From Elephas maximus indicus (lineage: Eukaryota > Chordata > Mammalia > Proboscidea > Elephantidae): a DNA stretch of 64,000 nt. The stretch spans positions 15,409,001 through 15,473,000 of the forward strand of contig NC_064842.1 of assembly GCF_024166365.1 (NCBI RefSeq), in the 5' to 3' direction. A model generated the notes under the pieces. The model ran no database searches. It worked only from the letters and a program-made list of their open reading frames with translations, and was not told where the DNA came from. Both the position numbers and the translations under genes were made by a program. This document shows positions 31,601 to 43,600 of this stretch, one piece after another. Within the stretch, counting starts at the first letter, position 1, and each line of letters begins with the position of its first letter.

Positions 31601-34600
31601 GGTTGAAATTGTGCATGTTTGGAATTTCAAATATTTGTAATACTTAAAAGAATTTGGCCTTTTCAAGTAACGAGTTAGACTTGTAGTTATAATTTAAAAT
31701 GTGTAATTGAGTAATGGATTTAGATTTGTGATTTTATATGGAAAGCTTACTGAGTTTATATGCAGTATTGGAATAATGCATATTTAAGCCTCACCATATT
31801 ATACATTTAATTTATCAGAATTCTAGGAATTGCTTAAAGTATGTGAAAGGTTTATTGGACAGTCAGATCAACTAAAGTTCTTAAAAAAGGAAATTGAAAT
31901 CATAAATGCGGTTTACAGTGTTTAAAGGAACGTCATCAAGCACGCTTACAAATGCAACCACCCATTAATCAAAGATTCCTGAAGAGGGACTTTCAACATT
32001 TGAAGGATTGATAAATATATAGAATAAGATTTGTAAGCTGCATGCTTGGAGAAAAACTAGGTCTTTTCATTCATAACCTTAATAAATTGAATATTACTTT
32101 TTAAAACCAAAGTAACTGCTGAGTATTCTGTTTTACGTATAAAGTAAAAAGACCATCCTCAAGGTCACCCAAAACCTCACATGGACAATGTAGCAAGCAG
32201 GGCTTGCAGCTAGCTGGGAGGTTGGGATGCTGTCTTTCAAGCGGGAAGGACTTGGCTGTAACCGAGCCTTGTTGTGTGATGAGGAAATGGTAGTTCCTTC
32301 TTCAGGAGCCCTAGTGGTGCAATGGTTAAGAGCTCGAATCCACCAGACACTCCTTGGAAACCCTATGGGGCAGCTCTACTCTGTCCTATAGCATCGCTAT
32401 GAGCCGAAACTGACTCCATGGCATATAACAACAACTTCAGGGCAAGAAAGGATGGATGGAAACTCTGATCTGGAGAAGCAGCCAAATGCCCTGCCCTCCA
32501 GAGGTGAGGAGGCTAGGGCTGAGGGAGAATGGGGTTGCTGGCGAATGTGGGGAGCTGGCTCATCCTCTGGGTTCTAAGCAGAATCACAGTGAGTGTCCCA
32601 GAACTGGAGCCCTTCCTGGAGCTAAGTCAGAAGCAACAGAAAAAAGTCCGGAATCATTTTTTTTTTTTTTTTGGCGGCAGGGGGTGGAGAGGGGGAGGTC
32701 AAATTTAAACTCCTTCCGAGGATTGCTGTGTCCTTTAGAGAGTTGATATCTTCTGTCCTAAGCCAACAAGGACACTTCATGTCCTTGCATATAATTTCCA
32801 AAGGTTGCTGTTTGGATCCTGGCTGCCAAATTACCTGGCTTCCTTGGGTGCGACTTGGTCCTTCTATTGCCCCAACTCTTTAGCATCCATCCAACAGTGT
32901 TGTCAGGGCACCTCTGTACCCAGACAGTCTGCTGGGACTGGGGACACACAATCGGAGAGGACACGGTCCCCAGCTTCTCTAACAACTCACGGGCTGCCCG
33001 GGGGCAATTACGGCACATAATTGAGAGGGCTGCTATGAGGGAGGAGGCGGCAGGTGCTTTGTGAGCCCATGTTCTGCCTGGCAGTGTGAGGAAGGCTTCC
33101 TGAAGGAGGCAGCATCTAAGCTGAGACTTGAAGGATGAATAGGAGTTTGCCAGGTGTGTAGGGAAGGTGGTCCAAGAGGGGGGAATAGTATGTTCAAAGA
33201 CTTAGAGGCAGGAGGAGACAAAGCGCTGTTTCTCTCCTGAACGCATGACCCCTTGTACTACCTTGGAGTTCCTAAGGACATCACGGGATGTCAGATGTTT
33301 ATAGCACAAAACTTCCTTCAAGGTACAAGCACTCCAAAGGGAGCTTAGCCCATGTGCGTTCTGGTGCACTTCCCTAGGGCTGGCGGACTAGCCGTGGGTT
33401 GGTCCCTACAGGACTGGCCATGGGTTGGTCCCTACAGTATGGAGTCGTTCTGCAAGAAGAGCTGGACTCAGGTTCATCTCCTTTGCTGGGACCCCTAGCC
33501 TGGGGTTGGTGCTAGAAGACCTACCTCCTCCCTCTATTTGCTGCCATCCTCCTCACATGTGTTGAGCTTTTCAGGGTCCTCTCTGTCCCTGCTTTTGACC
33601 CCTGTGCTCCTAGCTCCTCAGGCTCAACCTGGTCACCAGCAGCCTCACCATTGGCCTCTTTATTCCTGCCACTTCTCGGCTTATTCTGTGATGAGCTTCT
33701 AACTGATGCCCTGTGCCTCCCGTCACAGTATATCGGTCCCTTATTTTCCCAGAATTTTAGAGCTTAAAGGGGCTTCAGAGGCCAGTGGGTAAATCCAGCC
33801 CCAGCACATCCAGTGAGGAGGAGGAATCTGCCCAGAGTAATCAGGAAGGAAGAGGTTCAGGGCCAGTACCGAGGTGTCCAGACTCCCAACTTGTCCTTTC
33901 TTCCTTCAGCCAGTGGCTGCTCTCCGGGCTCGGCCTTCTGATTGTGAAGGGACCCTCTTCCCGAGCCCTCACCCCATCACCCACCAGGCCCAGCACTGCC
34001 TTCCTAAGTCCACTTGGCTCCTGGTTTCTGAGCCAGCAACCTTGGCTCAGAGATGCTGGCTCCACAGACTTAGAGCAAAACCCAGGGAGAGAACGTTTCC
34101 TTCCTCAAAGGGAAATAGGGGCAGACAGGGTAAATTGGGTGGTGTGAGTTTTTTAAAAATTTCTTTTAAATGTATAGTACATGCACAAGGTATAAAAATC
34201 AAAAAGTATGCAGGGCAAAGAAGGTCCCCTCCTGCCCCACCCCTAGCTACCCGTTTTCCTCCCCAGAGACAGCATCTGCTTTTCTCCTAGTGGAATCCAG
34301 GGCTGGCCCAGGCATACTCAAGCATGCGGGTTTCTAATTTTAAACTCAAATGATAATGTGGTAGAATTTGAATAAAAATTAACCTCACATCATGCAGTGT
34401 GTTACAAAGGACACACCATTAAAATAAACTGCAGGATAAGAGCAAATCGAGCAACATAGAAGGATACCCAGGATATACTGTTAAGTGAAAGAAAAAGTAA
34501 GGTTCCCAAATAGAATGTATGCACGGTTCTTTTTTTGTTAAAATAAAACTGTGTCCTCTAAGTACTTTTTTAAAGTCTGAACTGTCACAGCCAAGAGGAC

Positions 34601-37600
34601 CCTATGGAGATGTGACAGCTAAACGTAATGTGGCGTCCTGGGTGGAGCCCTGGCACAGCAAAAGGGTATTAGGAGAAAACTAAGGAAATCTGAGTAAAGC
34701 ATAGACCTTAGTTCATAACGGTGTGTGAGAGCTGGTTCATTCGTTGTGAGAGGTGGACCATACTGAGGTGAGATGTTACCAGCAGGAGAAGCTACCTGTT
34801 GTGGAGTCGATTTTGACCCAGCAAGGCTATGGGATAGGGTAGAGCTGCCCCATAGGGCTTCCAAGGCCGTAACCCTTACAGAAGCAGACTGCCACGTCTT
34901 TCTCCCTCTGAGCAGCTGGTGGGTTCGAACCACTGACTTTTCCGTTAGCAGCTGAGCACTTTAATCACTGCACCACCAGGGCTCCTTCTAGAGGAAGCTA
35001 GGTGTGAGTATATGGGAACTCTCTGTACTATCTTTGCCACTTGTCCATAAATCTAAAACGGTTGTAAAATAAAAAGATTCTTACCAGCAACAACAAAAGG
35101 CTGGATGGACTGACCGACAGCACAGTCAGTGTTCCCTTCAAGCAGCGGGATTACGCAAGATTTGTTTCTTTTTTCATCCATGTTTTCTAGGGCAAACACA
35201 TATTATTGGTATTAGTGATTAACAATGAAACAGAACAGAGCATTAGGTAGACCACACTGTCAACCAGCCCTTATGGTGGAGGTTCCAGTTAAGTCAGCAA
35301 CCCCGACTGTGTTTGCTTCGGTAAAGATTAAAACCAAAAAACCAAACCCAGTGCCGTCGAGTCGATTCCGACTCATAGCAACCCTATAGGTCAGAGTAGA
35401 ACTGCCCCATGGAGTTTCCAAGGAATGCCTGGCAGATTCGAACTGCCAACCCTTTGGTTACCAGCCGTAGCACTTAACCACTATGCCAAAAGATTACAGC
35501 CAAGAAAACCTTATGGAGCTCACTTCTACTCTAACATCTGGGGTCACCATGAGTTGGAATCGACTCAGCAGCAACAGGTTTGGTTTTTATTCTTTGTCAG
35601 AGATGCTACAGTAGCTTTTCTGCACTCAAGTGCCTCTGTGAAACAGGGTGATAACAGGTTGCAAGGTTGTCTTGGAGGACGAATGAGGGCACCCGTGTGG
35701 CCGGCAGCACAGTGCAGGTGTTGGCTGTTGTCGCTGTGAGCGATACCATGACGGGGGGGCGGGTGTGAACTGTGGAGCACCCACTGTCCATGCTCTGGAG
35801 GGTGGAGTGCCTGACCGGATGCCCTGAGGGCCATTGTGTCAGGACTGCAGCCCCCCAGCTGCAAGCTGTCTCCCCTCCCAGCCCTGACTGTCCCTGTCCC
35901 CCAGGCCTGGACATCCACTTCATCCATGTGAAGCCCACACAGCTGCCCGCAGGCCGCTCCGCGAAGCCCTTGCTGATGGTTCATGGCTGGCCTGGCTCCT
36001 TCTATGAGTTTTATAAAATCATCCCTCTCCTGACTGACCCCAAGAGCCACGGCCTGAGCGACGAGCATGTTTTTGAAGTCATCTGCCCATCCATTCCAGG
36101 CTACGGCTTCTCAGAGGCATCCTCCAAGAAGGGTAGGGGCTGCTGGAGGTTGTGTCTGCCCAGTCCTTGCCCAGTGTGGGTGAGATTCCCCATCAGGCAC
36201 TTCGAGGAGGAGTATGCTGGGGGAGGAGGTCTGGAACTAGGGTGTAGAGGCAGCCAGGAGGCATTTGTCTTAAGCAGAGGGCCAGCGCATTTTCTTAGAT
36301 CTGAAGGGTACAGACGGGAGGGGCCAGGCAGAGCACCAGTCAGGGTGTTCAGTGCTGGTTGGGGCCTGGACTCTTGTGTTCTCATGACTTCCCCACTCAG
36401 GAGCAGGTCTGCATCTGGGTCCTAGACTGTTTCAGGCTAGCCAGGCTGACCAGACAGCACACACAGTGAGTGTGGGCTCTCATGGACACCTCACAGGGGC
36501 TGGCCTGAGCCGAGTACACCCCTTCCAGCCTGGCAGAGGAGTGGCTGTCACTCACAGCCCCCTCCACAGAGAAGGGAGCTACCTTCCCAGGCTGGCACCC
36601 CACATACCCTCGGGCCCCAGGATTCCTTCTAGCCTCCCGCAAGCTGCTCTTATCTCAACCTGGGGGAGGCAGGCCTGAGGAATTTCACAGTGACATCTCT
36701 GTGACTCTGTCCTGTTTCCCCCTCACAACCAGGCTTGAATTCAGTGGCTACCGCCAGGATCTTTTACAAGCTGATGCAGCGGCTGAACTTCCAGGAGTTC
36801 TATGTGCAAGGTGGAGACTGGGGCTCCCTGATCTGCACCAACATGGCCCAGATGGTGCCCAGGTGAGGGTCACTTTCAGGTGTGTGTGGTCACATGTCTC
36901 TAAGAGATGGTCTTTTGTGTAATGTTGCCCACTGGGTATTGTGTCTGAGCCAGGGATCCCTTTGGTGGCCCCTGGCAGGGATGCTGTGGGCCCAGGGGAG
37001 CGGTAGGAGGGTCCCCTGTCATTCAGCTATACCTGGGCCACCCTCTGTGGGTATAACACTTGCCTGGTGAGTCTGTGCCAGGTGCCCAGGCAAAGAGGGC
37101 CAGCGAGGGGAGGGAAGGTCAGGGACTAGGCATTTCTGATGGGCCAAGCACTGGGAGAGACCTGACTTGAACTTTCTAGAAGTTCTGTATCTTTCTCAAA
37201 TCCCCTTCTTCAAACTCCTGTGTCTACCCCTGAGGGGCAGGGCATGAAGCGGGCTGGCGCTGTGCTCCTCAGCCTGTGGCCTGTTCCTCCCCCGTCTCTT
37301 CTCTTTCCTTTCCTCACTGTGCACCTTCTCTGCCCTCAGGCACGTGAAAGGCCTGCATTTGAACATGGCTTTGGTTATAAGAAATTTCTTCACCCTGACC
37401 CTTCTGCTGGGGCGGCGTTTCGGGAGGCTTTTTGGCTACACTGAGAGGGACATGGAGCTGCTGTACCCCTTTAAGGAGAAGATCTTCTACACCGTGATGA
37501 GGGAGAGTGGTTACCTGCACATCCAGGCCACCAAGCCGGACACTGTGGGTGAGCGCTCTCAAGGCGGCTGCAGCTGGGCCTTCCTTCCTGGGGCTCACAT

Positions 37601-40600
37601 CAGAGACGTAAATGGTTTTATATCCATTCCATTCAACAAGGCACACAACCGGGCCAACGTCACTATCCTCAGAACACTGCTCACACGACCCAGAAACGTT
37701 TTGTAGGGAACTCCAAGTTCTTTTGACCCTTGAACTGCATTTTTCTGTTAGAAGCAAGTTTATAATGATCACCAAATTCCCAGGCCAGATCAAACAACTC
37801 TATTTATCTGATTCTATATTCATAGTGACTTAGACCCCTGGTCCCCCCACCCCAGAGCCTGAGTCCTACACTAGGAAGGAGAGGGGTGAGAGATGGGAAG
37901 CGGGGAGAGGAAAAAGCCTGGGGCTTGGGCAGCTCTGGGGCTATGGGGGTGGGGGAGCCCTCAGCAGAGGAAAGGGAGAGGGTGCCCTTGGGCCACTGGG
38001 GGGAAGTTCCTGTGACAGCAGGCTAGGGCCCGGAAACCATCTCTGCCACCAGGGTCTTGTGAAAGCATAATTCTTTTTAAAAGATAAAACCACGACTGAC
38101 AGAAATATAAATTGAGCACGTTCAAAGATTTTATTTAGTTCATTAATTAATAAAGGAACCCATAAAGTAAGAAAAAATTAAAAAATGGTTCAAAGGCAAT
38201 TAGGAACACCGAAGTCAGTTTGCTAACAGATTCAGAACTGGTCCAAATCCACAGGGTAAGACTCAATTACATCTCCACTGAAGGAACAAGAATCATATGC
38301 GTTACTAGCAGTTTTCCATGATTCACAGAGCTGTAAAATAGCTCTAAGACAAAGGAAGATGGGACCCCAGTATAATCAGAAGGCCACATTAGGGTCCACT
38401 AGAAAACTCAGAATTCCACTGAAAGGATTCCCCTTCGGTCCATTTTAAAACTTTTTACAATTTTCACCATAGTCCCATGCTCACATATGTGAGACAGCCC
38501 ATAATAATAATAACACTTGATAAAACCAGTCTTTGATTATAAAAGTAATCCATGTTCATTGTCAAGAAATAGAAAAATACAAAAAAAAAAAAACACAATC
38601 CAAAGTCTATCACCTATAATTCCCCACCTTTCCCAGCCCTCTGTCCCCTTCCCAGTCTTCAAAAGAACTTGCTAGCTTTTTGGTTGATGAATTTTCACGA
38701 ATGGAATATGCCCGTGTAACCAGCGGTCACATCAGGAAACAGAACATGACCCCAGTATCCCAGAAGCCCCCCTTGTGCTCTCCAGGCGTGCTTCCCACTC
38801 AAGGTGAACCATTCTCTCAACTTCTAAGAGATAGATTGCTTTTGTCTGCTTTTATACTTTATATGGATGGAATCAGAGTGTGTATTCTTTCGAGTCTGGC
38901 CGCTTTTCCTCATATTATGTTTGTGAGATTTACCTGTGTTGTTGCCCTAGCCATTTTTAATGACTGCACACTATTTTAGCTTATAGGTGTATTTATTTAT
39001 TTATTGTAAATATATATGTAACAACATTTTCCATTTTAGCATTTTTTACAAGTATAATTCATTAACGTTAATTGCATTCAGCATGTTTTCAACCATCACC
39101 ATTATCTGTTTCCAGAATTTTCCATCACGCTTAGCAGAAGCTCAGTGTCCCCTAAACAGTTACTCTGCTTCCCCTCCATTCTACCTGCCCCTGGCACCAC
39201 TAATCGGTATCAGTATTTATTTTTAACTGATACCCTAATTTGGACTTCAGGTTGTTTCTCATTTTTCACTAATTATAGCGTACAGACCAAAAACAAAAAA
39301 CCAACAGCCACGAAAACCCTTTTCAAAAATAGCATTCATGTATATGTCTCATTTGGGCCTCACGATGAGGGTCCCGAGGCTGAGGGTTAAGGAAGTGAGG
39401 TACATGAGCACCTCAAGATTTAGGACAGAGTAAATGTGGCTTCCTGTCCACAGCTCACTGTGTGGGGCCAGCACCACACCTGAGTCCTGATGGGACACCT
39501 GGCTATCAGGCCTGAGGCCCTCCCTTCCTCCTTCCCACCTAGGCTGTGCTCTGAATGACTCCCCCGTGGGGCTGGCTGCCTATATTCTGGAGAAGTTCTC
39601 CACCTGGACCAATTCGGAATTCCTGAACCTGGAAGATGGAGGCTTGGAGAGGTGAGACCCCACTGGCCGCTGCCGTTGGGCCCCCATCCCAGCAACCACC
39701 TTCTTCACATATTACTGTCCTCTTCATCTCGTCTCTGGTTGTTTTACCTGGGTTGGGGTGGGCGGACTTGGGGGATGGATTGGCAAGTCCCATCTATTTT
39801 CAACTGACCCATCACTTAGCCTTGTCTTGTGGATAAGGAAGCTGAGGCACAGAGAGGTCTGGTGCCCTGCTCTGAGCCTCACAGCAGGGTGGTCAGGAAC
39901 AGGACATAGGACTTGCGATTGCCTACGCTCCGTCGGCTAAACAGCTGCCTCCTGAGATCTGGGAGCCCTGAGGGCAGTGAGTACCCTTCTAGAGCCTGGG
40001 CCTCACCCTCCTGGGCCCCTAGGACTCTGCAAGCCGATCCCAAGTGTGGCTGGCAGGAAGACTTGGGCTGTCCCATCTCCCAGAGTCTTAGAAGGCTGCA
40101 GGCTCCGTAGACCAGGGACTCCCAGGTCCCTGGCCAACCTCAGGCTCCATCAAGGTTGCCTCTGAACCGCCTTCTCCAGGCCTATCTCTTTCTTTATTCC
40201 TTCAGTGACTCACACAGCGCCACACCCAGTGCTGGGGTCGGGAGAGAGTGAAAGGAAAGGGATCCCTGCCTTAGGGGAGGTGCTCTGTCTTGGCCCTGCT
40301 GTAATCACCTAGAACAGTGCTGGGCATGTAGTAGGTGCTCAATAAATATTTGTTGAATGAATGAGTTCTAGAATACAGACACATGCAAAGGACTATGGGA
40401 GTCTAGAGGATGGAGAACTTGATTAGTCTAAGGACAGGGAGGAGAAATGACTGGGAGAATCTATCTGGGCCTTGAAGGATGAATAGGAGTTTGCCACATG
40501 GAGAAGGTGAGAGAAGGAAATACAGGCAGAGGGAACAGCAGAAGCAAAGACTGGATTGAAATGTAGGATGAGCTTGAACTTGCACAGAGGCTAGAGCAGG

Positions 40601-43600
40601 GCCAGACCGTGAACTCATTCTTATAGACAGGTCTTCCAAGAGCCTTGCAAGCCTTTACCCAGGGACCCGTTTCCCACCCCACGTCTGGCAGGACTCATGG
40701 GTCAGTGGCTCTCCATTAGGACCATCCTGGCAGAGGCTTGGCCCTGCTCCTTGCACACAAATACGGGGAGCAGCCACCAGACGTGAGGCCCTCCCATACC
40801 ACCTCCTACAGCTGCTGGACTACCGGGAGAACCAAAGCTTTGAGCAGGGCACAGGCAAGATCAGGTTTGTGTTCTAGAAAGATCCCTCTCACTGCAGTAG
40901 GATGGAAGATGGTTATTTTGGTAGTTTTCCAGCTGTGGTCAGGGGCCAAGGCAAATGGAAGCAGGCCAGCTCGCTGAAAGCCAGTCCACAGGATTGAAAT
41001 GTTCGTTGTAACTATTAAGTTTTCAGTGACGGTTTTCATTCTATCATCAAAATTGTGTTTAAAAGCCATCTACTTTCTCTCTGCTGTGCTGTGAACAGCT
41101 ATTGCTGGACATCCAGAGCTTTGGGGAGGAGGAACTGAGGGCACAAGAAGAATATACTCCTGCCTGTGACGCTATCTTGTGAATATCTTCTTCATTCCCA
41201 GGAAGCCTCTTTTCACAACAATTCCTCATGTTTTCAGATTCCATATTAGTGCCTTTCTCTCTACCCCACCTCTCTCTACTCCTACGTCCAGCTGCATTCC
41301 TTGAAAACAGGGTGTCTTAGTCATCTAGTGCTGCTGTAACAGAAAGCAGGGTGTCTTAGTCATCCAGTAGTGGATGGCTTTAACAAAGAGAAGTTTATTT
41401 TCTCACAGTAAAGTAGGCTAAAAGTCCAAATTCAGGACATCAGCTCCAGGGGAAGATTCTCTGTCAGCTCTGGAAGAAGGTCCTTGTCCTCAATCTTCCC
41501 CTGGACGAGGAGCTTCTCAGGCTCAGGGACCGCGGGTCCAAAGGACAGGCTTTGCTCCTGGTGCTGCATTCTTGGTGGTATGAGATCCCCAACTCTCTGC
41601 TTCCTTCCCTTTCCTTTTATCTCTTGAGAAATAAAAGGTGCTGCAGGCCACACCCCAGGGAAACTCCCTTTACATTGGATCAGGGATGTGACTGGTTAAG
41701 GGTATTACAATCCCACCCTGATCCTCTTTAACATAAAATTACAATCACAAAATGGAGGACAACCACAGAATACTGGGAATCATGGCCTAACCAAGTTGAT
41801 ACACATATTTTTTGGGGGGACATAACTCAATCCATGACACAGGGCAAAGGTGAATTGAGCATTCTTTAAAAACATGGTTGTGAGGATAACATGGGATTGA
41901 TCAACGGCATGTAAATAGCTGAAGCAAACAAGGAAACTCACCAAACTGAATAGATAAGACTGACTACCCTAGCGCTGAAGAGCAAGGTGTGTGTGTGGAG
42001 GGGGTGGGCAGCAAATGCCCTTTTCCTTCAGGCAGCAGTGACATGAGGGGGCACCTCTGGGACATTATGGGTCTAGCACAGGGCCTGGGCCCAAGAGCAA
42101 CAGGTACACCCAAAAAAAAAATCCTGGATAGCCGTCTTACTGCTTTCCCTTGAACACACAGCTTGCTCTCAGTAGTAGCCAACCAGCAGAGTTAACATGG
42201 TGTTTCAGATGCTCAGAGACCGAGCCACCCTCTCCACCCCGACCCTCTCTACTTCCTGGGCTTTAGCTCTCTCCACCCCTGCCCTCTCTACTTCCTGGGC
42301 TTTAGCCGGTCCAGTCCATGAACCTGCCTTCTACACTCAGCCCTTGTGCCTTTTGCGCATGCTCATGTTCTGACACCCTTCCCCCCAATTTACTTTCCTT
42401 TAAAGAGCCAGTGCAAAGGTCACCTCCTCTGAGAAGCCTTCCCTGACTTCTCCCTCAGTCCAGGCCGAATTTGTTCTTGTGCGTACCTACCCCCACCTCT
42501 ACCAGTACAGCCAGTGGCTTATGCTCGGTCTCCCTGCTGGGCCACATGCTCCTCTAGGCAGGCACCCAGCCTGACTTACCTTTGGATCCTCAATACCTAG
42601 CTCAGCACCTGGCACACAGTAAGTGCTCAAAAGGTGCTTTCTTAGCAAATGAATAGTACCACAGTACCCTTTTAACAGAGGTAAATTTGGCAATGTCAGC
42701 TTTCTGGCTGAACAGGCTGTTATTAATGGTCCTGGGTTTTGTAGAGCACTTTTTCTTTAGAAAAGTCCCACATGCTTTCCAAGTTACTAATCCTAGTTTT
42801 ACAAGAAGAGAAACTGGGGCACAGGCGGGGTAAACAATCGCCAGAGTCCCCGTGCTCCTTAGTGACGCGGCTGAGGTAAACAATTGCCAGAGTCCCCATG
42901 CTCCTTAGTGACATGGCTGAGGCCAAATGTGGGTCCCTAGACTTCTGGCCCTTTCTGTTCATTGCCTCCAGCAATGGTGGGCTCTGGGGAACACAGAAGC
43001 CAGGCCTCATGCCTGCTCCCAGGAGCTCATCCAGACAACCTCTAATAAGTGCTAGAAATCCCATAGGATTCTGAGGAGTGTGAAATTCAGTGCTCTAGAG
43101 AAATCTGGAACCAGGCCTCTGTAGAGGGACCCACTATGAGGGGAGTCATGGGGGTAGGGAGGGGTGACACAGTTTAGCAACCATAGTTAGGAACATGAGT
43201 CCTGAACCCAAAGTGCCTAAGTTTGAATCTGGATTTTCCGTTTATCAGCAAAATGGAGGTAATGGTAGTACCAACGTCCCATAGGTTGCTGAGAGGAATA
43301 AATGAATTAGTCCACATAAAGAGCTTACAACAGTGCCTGCCTCATACATGGTAAGCACCCTGTATGTCCTGTCACCATCACATGAGTAGCTGGTGACCCA
43401 GGGCAGGTTCCGAGCCTGTCTGTGGAATGGCATGACAGCACCAGTCTCACAGCGATGTCATGAGGGTGGAACCACAGAGCACAGCGCCTGGCCGATGCTG
43501 AGTGGCAGCTCCCATTTGTGTAAGTGGTACTGAGCAGGGCTTCCTGTGCCACTTGCCAGGAAGTTCTCCCTGGATGACCTGCTGACCAACATCATGCTCT

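Noticed and set aside
35772-36425. 217-codon frame taken as a complete gene
   Set aside because: Only 35905-36132 is coding (EPHX1 exon 4), bounded by AG and GT splice sites. The rest is intron.
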